NCBI GenBank assembly: GCA_019115045.1
Contig: DXEI01000029.1
Location: 1 to 58,985 of the forward strand
From: Candidatus Gemmiger excrementipullorum
GTDB taxonomy: Bacteria > Bacillota > Clostridia > Oscillospirales > Ruminococcaceae
Direction of reading: 5' to 3'
Length of the DNA stretch: 58,985 nucleotides
The notes beneath the pieces were generated by a model, which did no database searches, was not told where the DNA came from, and worked only from the letters and a program-made list of their open reading frames with translations. Of this stretch, positions 29,163 through 37,915 are shown in pieces. How positions within the stretch are numbered: the first letter of the stretch is position 1; every line of letters begins with the position of its first letter. Position numbers and translations under genes: made by a program.

Positions 29163-30418
29163 GCCGGGGCCTCCTGGTTAGCGCGGGCCGCCTGGCGGCG
29201 CAGCGCCCCCGGCGACGTGCCGCTGTATTTTTTAAAGCAGTAGCTGAAATAGTGCTGGTCGGTGTAGCCGCAGCGGCGCGCGATCTCCTGCACCTGCAGA
29301 TCGGTGGTCAGCAGCAGCTGCTGCGCGGCCTCCATGCGGCGGCGGATGAGGATGTTGATGAAGGTCTCCCCCGCCGTTTTTTTGATGCAGGCGCTGAGGT
29401 GGTTGGGGCTGACGTTGAGCAGCGCGCTGAGCGACGCCAGCGAAAGGCTTTCGTCCATATAGCGCTGGCCGATGATCTCCAGCGCGCGCTGGCACAGGGT
29501 GCTGCCCTTGCGGGTATCGGCCGTAAAGCTGACGCCGCCCTCGCTTTCCTGCGCGGCGCGCAGCGCGTCCAGCGCCTGGCGGTAGGCGGCGTTGAGCGCG
29601 CCGAACGCCCCCGTTGTGCGGCTGACGCCCACCAGCGCGCGCTTGCCCAGCGCGCGCTCGGTCAGCTGGCAGATCTCGTCGGCCAAAATGTGCAGGTACT
29701 CCTCAAAATCCGAGGGGTTGCCCCAAAGCACCGCCACCACGCGCCCGCTGGAGGCAAACACGAAATGGCGCAGGTACTTGTTGGCCAGCTGCTCGGCCAG
29801 GTGCACGAAGCCCGGCGCACAGGGCGCGCCGTCCGCCATGGAGGACACCAGCACGACCATCTGGCTGGCGTCGTCCGCCCCGCGCAGCAGGCCGCACTCG
29901 GCCGCCGTCTGGCGCAGGGCCTGTTCCTGCCCGGCGGGCATATCGGCGTAGGGTTCCAGCACCAGCGGGATCAAAAACGCCGCGCGCCCGCCCTCGGCCT
30001 GGGCCGACTGGCGCAGCCCGGCGTAGCGGCGGTCGATCTTTTCGTGGATGGCTTTGAGCTCGGCCGCCAGGCCGTCCATCGTCAGCGGTTTGAGCATGTA
30101 GCTGATGATGTTGTACTGGATGGCCTGCTTGGCGTACTCAAAATCGTCGTAGCCGCTTAAAAACGCGATGTGCATGGCGGGGCGGATCTCCCGCACCTGG
30201 CGCGCCAGCTCGATGCCCGAGATGAACGGCATGCGGATGTCGGTCAGCAGCAGGTCGGGTTCCAGCCGCTCGACGAGTTCCAGCGCGTCCAGGCCGTTGC
30301 TGGCGCTGCCCACCAGGTGGAAGCCCAGCGCCTCCCACGGGGTGGTGGCGCAGACGGCCTCGCGCAGTTCGTCCTCATCGTCAGCCACGACGACGGTGTA
30401 GATGTTTTTTTCTGCCAT
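29159..30418 (-). CDS. Response regulator with AraC-type DNA-binding domain, YesN family
   Basis: VVVADDEDELREAV..., PDLLLTDIRMPFISGIEL; C-terminal AraC HTH EIARRCGYTDQHYFSYCFKKYSGTSPGALRR. Confidence 0.95.
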   Translation of the reverse strand: MAEKNIYTVVVADDEDELREAVCATTPWEALGFHLVGSASNGLDALELVERLEPDLLLTDIRMPFISGIELARQVREIRPAMHIAFLSGYDDFEYAKQAIQYNIISYMLKPLTMDGLAAELKAIHEKIDRRYAGLRQSAQAEGGRAAFLIPLVLEPYADMPAGQEQALRQTAAECGLLRGADDASQMVVLVSSMADGAPCAPGFVHLAEQLANKYLRHFVFASSGRVVAVLWGNPSDFEEYLHILADEICQLTERALGKRALVGVSRTTGAFGALNAAYRQALDALRAAQESEGGVSFTADTRKGSTLCQRALEIIGQRYMDESLSLASLSALLNVSPNHLSACIKKTAGETFINILIRRRMEAAQQLLLTTDLQVQEIARRCGYTDQHYFSYCFKKYSGTSPGALRRQAARANQEAPA

Positions 30419-30480
30419 GGGGTGCTCCTTGTTGGGTATTGGGTGGCTTTATTATAAAACGTTTGGCCCCGTTGTGCAAC

Positions 30481-30512
30481 AAAAGCCTTTTCTTGTACAA
30501 GAAAAGGCTTTT
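30481..30512. terminator. Perfectly palindromic terminator hairpin
   Basis: AAAAGCCTTTTCTTGTACAAGAAAAGGCTTTT. Confidence 0.7.
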
Positions 30513-30524
30513 GGTTTTGCCGCT

Positions 30525-32945
30525 TTACAGCCAGAACTGCACCAGGCGGCTGACATTTTGGTACAGCGCCGGGGCCTGGCCAAGCAGGCCCGGCTCCGCC
30601 GCAAAATAGACGCAGACATTGTACGCCGCGCCTGCCAGCACCGCCAGCGGCAGCGCCGTGCGCAGCGCCGCTTGCAGCCGCGCCATGCCGGGCTGCCCGG
30701 CGTGGTTTTGCAGGGTCTGCTCTGCCATCAGCCACAGCAGCGCCGCCGCCCACAGCAGCGGGCACAGCCAGTCGCTCTGGTAACGGTAGAGCACGCCGGC
30801 CATCTGGCAGTCCAGCACCGCCAGCCCCACGGCCAGCGCCAGCGGCAGCAGCACCAGGGCGCGCAGGTCCCGTTTGGCGCGCAGGCGGCCACGCAGCAGC
30901 GGCGCGCCCGCAAAGGCCCACAGCAGCGGCAGGCAGGCGAATACCCCGCCGTAGAACAGCTCGGTGATGGTAAGGCCCATATAATGGGTGGCCATGCGCG
31001 CAGCGCCCAGGTACGGGAACACCGTGCTGAGCGCCGGCACGCCGAAGAAGAACGTGACGAGCGCCGGGGCGATGCGCCCGGCGGCAAAGCCGCGGCGGGT
31101 CATATCGTTGCTGGTCAGGTTATAGTTGGCGCCAAAGTCAAACGGCGAGCCAAAGCGCGCGGCGTTATACCACATCAGCCCGGCCGCCACCAGCACAAAC
31201 GGCAGCGCAAAGGCCAGCGCCTCCCCCGCCCCGGCGCGGCTGCGCAGGCGTTTTTCGGCCACGCAGCGCTGCCAGAAGATGGGCAGCGCCAATACAGCGA
31301 ACAGTTCCATCTGCGGGCGGCAGCCGGCCACCAGCGCCATGCACACGCTGCCCAGCGCCAGGTGCGCCAGCAGCGGCGCGCGGCGCTGTACCGGCGTGTT
31401 GGCCGCCGCCAGCCACTGCCACAGCCCCGCCATGGCCAGCGCCATGCCGCAGAGGATGGCGTACTCATAGGTCGAAGGGCGCAGCAGCAGGTAAAACACC
31501 TGGCTGCCCGCGGCGATGCCGGCGCCCGCCAGCAGGTAGGCCGCCGTGCTGGCGCGCGGGAACCACCGGCGCAGCGCCTGCTTGACGCAGCCAAAAGAAG
31601 CCAGGATCAGCAGCCAGCCCAGCGCGATCATCGGCAAACTGGGCGGCAGGTCGGGCACGCCGGTCAATGCCTCGAACGGGAGCTGGAACAGCAGGCAGGG
31701 CACCACGCCAAAGTAGACATAGTACCGCCCCTGGTAGTAGGCGACGTCCCACAGCGCGTCGGGCGCGGCGGCCTGGCGGGCGGCGGTGTCATAGGGGTTT
31801 GCCATCTGCTGCATGGCGGCGGGCGGGTCCTTTACAAGGTCCAGCCTCCCCTGCAGCAGGCTGTGCGCCAGCGCGCCGTACTGGGCGGCGGTGTCGCTGG
31901 CGGCTTCGTCGATGTGCTTGGTGAACGTCAAACGGCTGACGCCGTCCCAGTCGGCGGTGTTATAAAAAGACGTCGCCACGCCGGCGTTGAAACGGTCGGC
32001 AAACGGCGCGCAGAACACAAACCCCGCCAGCACGGCCATGACCAGCGCCACCGCCGGGCGGTAACGGCGCGCGTGCTCAAGGTAGGCGTCCCGCCACAGC
32101 GCGCCCGACGGGCGCAGCGCGAACGCCGCCCCCAGCAGCGCGAACAGCGCCGCGCACCGCACGAGCGAGAAGTCCAGCGGGCGCGGCACGTTGGCCCAGA
32201 CCGTTTGCAGCGTATAGCACAGCGGGTACTGCCGGTACTCGCCCTGGTAGGCGGCGGCCGTCAGCGTCAGCGTCGACGCCTTGCCCGAGAGATCGAGGCT
32301 GCGCACCAAGCTGCGGGCGCTGCGCACCGCCACCTGCCACGGCCAGCTCTGACGCGAGACGCTGCTGGCCTCGTCGGTGGCGGCCACCGTCAGCGTAAAC
32401 AGCGGGTCCTGCACCTCGGGGTGGGGGCCGTCGTACTGGTAGGTCAGGCCGTCCAGCCGCAGGTTGTACAGTTCCTGGTCAAGCCCGGCAAAGGTCAGCG
32501 CCGTGTGTTCCCCGTCCAGCGTCAGCGGCGCGTCGGGGTCGGCGTCCTGCGTCAGGTAGGGGCGCAGGTCCACCGGCGTGTAGTTGTGGGTGGCCCAGAA
32601 ATTGAGGTTGCACACAAACACTTCCAGCCCCAGTGCGGCGGTCAGCAGCACCCCGGCCGCCGCCAGGCCGCGCCCGCGCGGCAGCCGCCCGTGCAGCCGC
32701 AGCCCCAGCACGACGGCGCAGCCCCACAGCGCCATGCCGGCGATGCCCAGCAGGCGGAAGGCGTCAAACCCGGCCGTAAGGCCCGGTTTTTGGTAGATGC
32801 ACGCGGCCCAGGCCCAGACGCCCAGCACGACGCCCGGCCCGGCCCACAGGTCGGCACGGGTGGGCCTGCGGCGGCACAGCCGCCCCGGCAGCCAGGCAGA
32901 CAGCGCCGCGATGAGCAGCGTAAGCAAAATGGTAACGATGAGCAT
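30525..32945 (-). CDS. Large polytopic membrane protein, unknown function
   Basis: 806-aa ORF from MLIVTILLTLLIAALSAWLPGRL with many TM segments and an extracytoplasmic region (LNFWATHNYTPVDLRPYLTQDADPDAPLTLDGEHTALTFAGLDQELYNLRLDGLTYQYDG). Confidence 0.7.
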   Translation of the reverse strand: MLIVTILLTLLIAALSAWLPGRLCRRRPTRADLWAGPGVVLGVWAWAACIYQKPGLTAGFDAFRLLGIAGMALWGCAVVLGLRLHGRLPRGRGLAAAGVLLTAALGLEVFVCNLNFWATHNYTPVDLRPYLTQDADPDAPLTLDGEHTALTFAGLDQELYNLRLDGLTYQYDGPHPEVQDPLFTLTVAATDEASSVSRQSWPWQVAVRSARSLVRSLDLSGKASTLTLTAAAYQGEYRQYPLCYTLQTVWANVPRPLDFSLVRCAALFALLGAAFALRPSGALWRDAYLEHARRYRPAVALVMAVLAGFVFCAPFADRFNAGVATSFYNTADWDGVSRLTFTKHIDEAASDTAAQYGALAHSLLQGRLDLVKDPPAAMQQMANPYDTAARQAAAPDALWDVAYYQGRYYVYFGVVPCLLFQLPFEALTGVPDLPPSLPMIALGWLLILASFGCVKQALRRWFPRASTAAYLLAGAGIAAGSQVFYLLLRPSTYEYAILCGMALAMAGLWQWLAAANTPVQRRAPLLAHLALGSVCMALVAGCRPQMELFAVLALPIFWQRCVAEKRLRSRAGAGEALAFALPFVLVAAGLMWYNAARFGSPFDFGANYNLTSNDMTRRGFAAGRIAPALVTFFFGVPALSTVFPYLGAARMATHYMGLTITELFYGGVFACLPLLWAFAGAPLLRGRLRAKRDLRALVLLPLALAVGLAVLDCQMAGVLYRYQSDWLCPLLWAAALLWLMAEQTLQNHAGQPGMARLQAALRTALPLAVLAGAAYNVCVYFAAEPGLLGQAPALYQNVSRLVQFWL

Positions 32946-32994
32946 TCCAACGCCCCTTTGTTTTGGTTGGTGCGGCGGCAGGCCGCCGGTTGGA

Positions 32995-34845
32995 TCATAC
33001 GCCCTGGCGCAGGGCGTTGTAGATTGTTTCGGCCTTGGCGTGGCTGATGCCTTTGACTTCCTCAAGGTCCGAGATACTGGCCGCGCGCACGGCCGCCACC
33101 GTTTTAAAGTGCGCCAGCAGCGCGGCGCTGGTCTTTTCGCCCACGCCGGGCAGCGCCGTCAGCGTCGCCGCATAGGCGCGCTTTTTCATGGCACGTTTGC
33201 GGTAGTCGTTGGCGTAGCGGTGGGTCTCGTCCTGGATGTTGGTGACAAAGGTAAAGATATTGCGGTTGCGGTTGATGGCGATCTCGCCGCCGGCGTCGTC
33301 GACGATGGCGCGGGTGCGGTGGCGGTCGTCCTTGACCATGCCGAACGTCGGCACATGTTCCAGCGCCGTGCCACGCAGCGCAGCCTTGACCGCCCCCACC
33401 TGCCCGCGGCCGCCGTCGATGAGCAGCAGGTCGGGCAGGGTGGCGAACTGGTTCTGCGGGCCGTCGGGCTTTTCGCCGCGGCGCGCAGCCTCGTATTCGG
33501 CCGCACGGCGGGAGAGCGTCTCGGCCAGCGAGGCATAGTCGTCGGTGCCGGCGACGGTTTTCATCTGGAAGCGGCGGTACCCGGCGCGGTAGGGCTTGCC
33601 GTCCTTGAACACGACCATGCCGCAGACGCTGGACCCGTCGCCCCAGTTGGAGATGTCGTAGCTTTCAATGACGCGCGGCGGGGCTTTGAGGCCCAGAAGC
33701 TGGGCGGCTTCCTCGAGCAGTTTTTCCTCCCGCGTGTAGCGGCCGCTCTCGCGGCCGAGGCGCTCGACGGCGTTGGTGTAGGCCATCGTGACGAGCTTGG
33801 CCACGTCGCCGCGCTGCGGCACATACAGTTCCACCTTACTGCCACGCGTTTGGTTCAGCGCCTCGTTCAGCGCGTCGGCGTCGGCGGGCAGCGCGTCGAC
33901 GGCGATGACCTTGGGCACCGTCTCGCCGCCGAGGTAATACTGCGGCAGAAACGCCTCGCGCACGGCCTCGGTGTCGGTGGTGTCGTGGAACAAAAACTCG
34001 CGTTTGTCGGTCAGGCGGCCTTCGCGGTAGCGCAGCACGGCGGCGCAGACCGCGCGCGTGGTGCCGGCCAGCGCGATGACGTCCATCTCGGTAGCGTCGT
34101 CCATGACGACCTTTTGCCCGGCGGCCACCCGCTCGATGGCCTGGATCTGGTCGCGCAGCAGCGCGGCGGTCTCAAAATCCAACCGGTCGGAGGCAGCTTC
34201 CATCTTTTCGCGCAGCTGCTTGACGATGTCTTTTTTGCCGTAGCGGATCATGTGCAGCGCGCCCTGCACGGCCTCGTTGTAGGCCTGGCAGCTGATCTTG
34301 CCGCTGCACACGGCCATGCACTTGCCGATGTGGGCGTTCAGGCAGGGGCGCGCCTTGCCGAAATCTCGCGGGAAGACGCGGTTGCAGCGCGGCAGCAAAA
34401 AACAGTCCTGCGCCAGTTCCACCATCTCGCGCACGGCAAAGGAGGAGGTGAACGGGCCGATGTAGTCGGCATCGTCGTCGTCCTTTTGCAGCGCGGCCGA
34501 GATGCGCGGCCACGGCCCTTTGGTCACCTTGACATAGCTGTAGCCCTTGTCGTCCTTGAGCAGGATGTTGTACTTGGGGGTGTGTGCTTTGATCTGGCTG
34601 GCTTCCAGCACAAGGGCCTCGAACTCCGACTGGCAGACGATGACGTCGAAGCTGAAGGCGTGGGCGATCATCTGGGTGACTTTGGCGTCGTGGGGCACGC
34701 CCTCGCGGAAATACTGCGATACGCGCGTTTTGAGGCGCTTAGCCTTGCCGATATAGATGATGGTATCGGTTTTGTCGCGGATGATATACACGCCCGGCAA
34801 AAGGGGCAGCATACAGGCTTTTTGGTAGAGTTCGGCTTTGGTCAT
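32995..34845 (-). CDS. uvrC: Excinuclease ABC subunit C
   Basis: LPLLPGVYIIRDKTDTIIYIGKAKRLKTRVSQYF GIY-YIG domain; LLLIDGGRGQVGAVKAAL; C-terminal HhH LPGVGEKTSAALLAHF. Confidence 0.96.
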   Translation of the reverse strand: MTKAELYQKACMLPLLPGVYIIRDKTDTIIYIGKAKRLKTRVSQYFREGVPHDAKVTQMIAHAFSFDVIVCQSEFEALVLEASQIKAHTPKYNILLKDDKGYSYVKVTKGPWPRISAALQKDDDDADYIGPFTSSFAVREMVELAQDCFLLPRCNRVFPRDFGKARPCLNAHIGKCMAVCSGKISCQAYNEAVQGALHMIRYGKKDIVKQLREKMEAASDRLDFETAALLRDQIQAIERVAAGQKVVMDDATEMDVIALAGTTRAVCAAVLRYREGRLTDKREFLFHDTTDTEAVREAFLPQYYLGGETVPKVIAVDALPADADALNEALNQTRGSKVELYVPQRGDVAKLVTMAYTNAVERLGRESGRYTREEKLLEEAAQLLGLKAPPRVIESYDISNWGDGSSVCGMVVFKDGKPYRAGYRRFQMKTVAGTDDYASLAETLSRRAAEYEAARRGEKPDGPQNQFATLPDLLLIDGGRGQVGAVKAALRGTALEHVPTFGMVKDDRHRTRAIVDDAGGEIAINRNRNIFTFVTNIQDETHRYANDYRKRAMKKRAYAATLTALPGVGEKTSAALLAHFKTVAAVRAASISDLEEVKGISHAKAETIYNALRQGV

Positions 34846-34880
34846 GGAACACCTGGAAGTTCAAAAAAGAGCATGTGACG

Positions 34881-34909
34881 AAAAAAGCGGCGGGGATGCC
34901 CCGCCGCTG
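34881..34909 (-). terminator. Rho-independent terminator for the HPr gene
   Basis: AGCGGCGGGGcatCCCCGCCGCTTTTTT on minus strand. Confidence 0.8.
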
Positions 34910-34924
34910 ACATAGTTGCAGAAA

Positions 34925-35188
34925 TTACTCGGCAAAGCCGGAGCTGACCAGCTTGACCAGGCCGTCGACCGCCGCCTGCTCGTCGGCGCCGTCGGCAATG
35001 ATGCGGATCGTGGTGCCGCCGACGATGCCCAGGCTCAACACGCCCAGCAGGCTCTTGGCGTTGACGCGGCGCTCCTCTTTCTCGACCCAGATGGAGGACT
35101 TGTACTCATTCGCCTTCTGGATGAAGAAGGTCGCCGGACGGGCGTGCAGACCAACCTGATTCTCAACGGTAACTTCTTTCACGTACAT
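34925..35188 (-). CDS. HPr family phosphocarrier protein
   Basis: MYVKEVTVENQVGLHARPATFFIQKAN (His site) ... NAKSLLGVLSLGIVGGTTIRI (Ser site). Confidence 0.95.
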   Translation of the reverse strand: MYVKEVTVENQVGLHARPATFFIQKANEYKSSIWVEKEERRVNAKSLLGVLSLGIVGGTTIRIIADGADEQAAVDGLVKLVSSGFAE

Positions 35189-35441
35189 AGTTATTCTCTC
35201 CTACTTTTGAAAATAATATGCCCTTGCGTTTCTACCGTGGGCTTGGTATCAGGCGGTCTATTGCGTATGGATACGCCGCCTTGATTGTTTCTATTTTATC
35301 CTATCCAGTCGATTTTGTACAGTAGAATTTTGCAAATTTGGCAGGATTCTGTAATTCTGCCAAATCTCAGCTTTTTGCTTTGTGCATCTTTACCAGTTTC
35401 TTTTCAACATTGTTGTGGATTGAACACAAAACCCTATAAAT

Positions 35442-36668
35442 TCAGCCCTCGTAGCGCAGGCGCAGTTCCTGGGTGTAGACGGCGGCCGTGGGGTCGCTGG
35501 CCGGGTCGTACACGGCGGCCACGCCCGCCGGGCGCCAGCCCATGCGGCGGTACAGCGCCAGCGCGCGGGTGTTGGCGTCCAGTACGGTGAGCGTCGGGTG
35601 GGGGTGTTCGGCCAGCTTTTTGCGGGCGAAGTCCAGCATTTTGGCGCCGATGCCTTTGCCGCGCGCCGGCTCCGCCACAAACAGGTGCGCGATCTCCCCC
35701 GTTTTGTGGCAGACGCCTACCATGCCGTCGGCCGCGCCGCCGGTGTAGTGCAGGTAGAACGCCCAGCCGCCGCGGCGCTCGGCGTCGAGCTTTTCGCGGC
35801 AGGCCTGCGGCGTCAGCGTCTCAAGATACGCCACCGTGCAAACGTCGGCGCAGACGGTGCGCAGCCCCTCGGCATACAGTGCGGCGGCCGCCTGCCACTG
35901 GTCGTCGTTCTTGACAAGGCGGGCGTTTTCGCCGCGCTTCCACTTGGGCAGGGGGGTCAGGGGGTGGGTCTCGCACCAGCGCGCGTAGAGGTCGGGGCGG
36001 CGCAGGCGGGTGCGCGTGCGGCTTTGTGCCGCGCGCCAGGCGTCGATCTTCTGGTGGTCGCCGGTCAGCAGCACGGGGGGCACGGCGCGGCCCTCCCACA
36101 CTTCGGGGCGGGTGTACTGCGGGTATTCCAGCAGGCCGTCCCAGTAGCTTTCGTCCTGGTAGCCTTTTTCCTCGGCCAGCACGCCGGGCTGCAGGCGCAG
36201 CACGCTGTCGGCCACCACCAGGCTGGCCAGCTCGCCGCCGGTGAGCACATAGTCCCCGATGGAGATTTCCTCGTCGCCAAACGCTTCGATGACGCGCTCG
36301 TCGATGCCCTCATAGTGGCCGCAGACCAGCGTCACGGCGTCGTACTGCGCCAGGCGGCGGGCGTCGGCCTCGGTATAGGGGCGGCCGGCGGCCGTCAAAA
36401 AGACGACGTGCGGTTTGGCGCGCCCCTGCGCCGCGCACTGGGCCTGCACGGCGCGCAGGCAGTCGGCGATGGGCTGCGCGTACAGCACCATGCCGCAGCC
36501 GCCGCCGTAGGGGTAGTCGTCGGTCTGCTTTTGCTTGTTCTGCGTGTAGTCGCGGATCTGGTGGCAGTGCGCCTCAAACAGGTTTTTGGCGCGCGCACGG
36601 CCCAAAATGCTGGCCGAGAGGAAACTGTCGCACAGTTCCGGGAACAGCGTCACGATGTCGATGCGCAT
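35442..36668 (-). CDS. trmD: tRNA (guanosine(37)-N1)-methyltransferase fused to a C-terminal GNAT acetyltransferase domain
   Basis: MRIDIVTLFPELCDSFLSASILGRA, YGGGCGMVLYAQPI, CGHYEGIDERVIEAFGDEEISIGDYVLTGGELA; then, in the same frame, GEIAHLFVAEPARGKGIGAKMLDFARKKLAEHPHPTLTVLDANTRALALYRRMGW (GNAT). Confidence 0.93.
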   Translation of the reverse strand: MRIDIVTLFPELCDSFLSASILGRARAKNLFEAHCHQIRDYTQNKQKQTDDYPYGGGCGMVLYAQPIADCLRAVQAQCAAQGRAKPHVVFLTAAGRPYTEADARRLAQYDAVTLVCGHYEGIDERVIEAFGDEEISIGDYVLTGGELASLVVADSVLRLQPGVLAEEKGYQDESYWDGLLEYPQYTRPEVWEGRAVPPVLLTGDHQKIDAWRAAQSRTRTRLRRPDLYARWCETHPLTPLPKWKRGENARLVKNDDQWQAAAALYAEGLRTVCADVCTVAYLETLTPQACREKLDAERRGGWAFYLHYTGGAADGMVGVCHKTGEIAHLFVAEPARGKGIGAKMLDFARKKLAEHPHPTLTVLDANTRALALYRRMGWRPAGVAAVYDPASDPTAAVYTQELRLRYEG

Positions 36669-36671
36669 GGC

Positions 36672-37202
36672 TTACTCCTGGTCGCCGTTGACGGCCTCGG
36701 TAAACATGCCGTCGATGGGCGTGATGGTGATGGTGCGGGCGTCGGGGTCGATGTCCCGCACAAACTCCGGCACGGCGGGCAGCATATGCGTGCCGCCCTG
36801 CGCGTCGGTGACGGTGTAGATGTCCTGCGCGGCCGGGTGGTCGATGGCCGTCAGCGTGCCGTAGTCCCGCCCGGTGACGGCGTCCACGACGCGGCAGCCC
36901 AGCAGGTCGTCGATGAAATAGCGCCCTTTGGGCAGGCGGACGTCGGCCTTGGCGAAGTAGTAGGTGCGGCCCACCCGGGCGCGCGCGGCGTCCATATCGG
37001 CGACGCCCTCCAGCTTGATGAGCAGCATATTGCCCTGCGCGCGCACCCCCAGCAGGCGGACTTCGCCGCTGCCGTCGGGCGCAGCGAACAGGCGCTTGCA
37101 GCGGCCCAGAAACGCCGGGCCGTCGCACAGCGGCAGGGCTTTCATTTCGCCGCGCACGCCGTGGGTGGTGACGATCTTGCAGGCGGGCAGATAGTTTTGC
37201 AT
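36672..37202 (-). CDS. rimM: Ribosome maturation factor RimM
   Basis: IVTTHGVRGEMKALPLCDGP; YYFAKADVRLPKGRYFIDDLLGCRV; VPEFVRDIDPDARTITI. Confidence 0.93.
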   Translation of the reverse strand: MQNYLPACKIVTTHGVRGEMKALPLCDGPAFLGRCKRLFAAPDGSGEVRLLGVRAQGNMLLIKLEGVADMDAARARVGRTYYFAKADVRLPKGRYFIDDLLGCRVVDAVTGRDYGTLTAIDHPAAQDIYTVTDAQGGTHMLPAVPEFVRDIDPDARTITITPIDGMFTEAVNGDQE

Positions 37203-37312
37203 AGGGTTTTTTCCAGCCTTTCCTGTTGGGATTTGCGCGCACGGCACCCGGCGCACGGATACAAAAAAGCACCCTGTTATACGGTACATACAACAGGATG
37301 CTGGGGGCTTTG

Positions 37313-37546
37313 TCAGTCGATCTCGACGATGACTTTTTCGCCCTGGCGGACCGCCGCGGCGCGCATGACGACGCGGATCGCCTTGGCGATGCGGCCCTGC
37401 TTGCCGATGACGCGGCCCATATCGGCCTCGGCCACCTTGAGGTGGTAGACGACGGTGCCGTCCTCACGCGCGGGGTCAACGGTCACCTGCACGGCGTCCT
37501 TATCCTCGACCAGGCCGCGGGCGACGGCTGCTAAGAGTTCCTGCAT
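37313..37546 (-). CDS. khpA: KH domain RNA-binding protein
   Basis: VVYHLKVAEADMGRVIGKQGRIAKAIRVVMRAAA (GxxG KH loop), between rpsP and rimM. Confidence 0.93.
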   Translation of the reverse strand: MQELLAAVARGLVEDKDAVQVTVDPAREDGTVVYHLKVAEADMGRVIGKQGRIAKAIRVVMRAAAVRQGEKVIVEID

Positions 37547-37579
37547 GGGGCGTTCCCTCCCTGAAAAACGGACGTTGGC

Positions 37580-37819
37580 TTACAGCACGGAAGCCTTTTT
37601 CAGCAGCGCACGGACAGTGTCGGTGGGCTGGGCGCCGTTGGCCAGCCACTGCTTGGCCTTGTCGGCGTCGATCTTAACGATGCTGGGCTCCTTGGTGGGG
37701 TCGTAGTAGCCGATCTCCTCGATGAAGCGGCCGTCGCGGGCAAAGCGGCTGTCGGCAACAACAACGCGGTAGAAGGGGGCTTTCTTGGCGCCCATGCGGC
37801 GCAGACGGATCTTGACCAT
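37580..37819 (-). CDS. rpsP: 30S ribosomal protein S16
   Basis: [41 protein letters not shown]. Confidence 0.98.
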   Translation of the reverse strand: MVKIRLRRMGAKKAPFYRVVVADSRFARDGRFIEEIGYYDPTKEPSIVKIDADKAKQWLANGAQPTDTVRALLKKASVL

Positions 37820-37915
37820 GGTAAATTCCTCCAAAACATTTGTGTACGGTCCCGGCAAACGCCGGGGACAATTTTTATATCGTATATCCCGCCAGGCGGG
37901 TCATACCAAAATGAT

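Noticed and set aside
30402-34878. 881-aa and 693-aa plus-strand ORFs
   Set aside because: Antisense to the large membrane protein and uvrC; no recognisable motifs.
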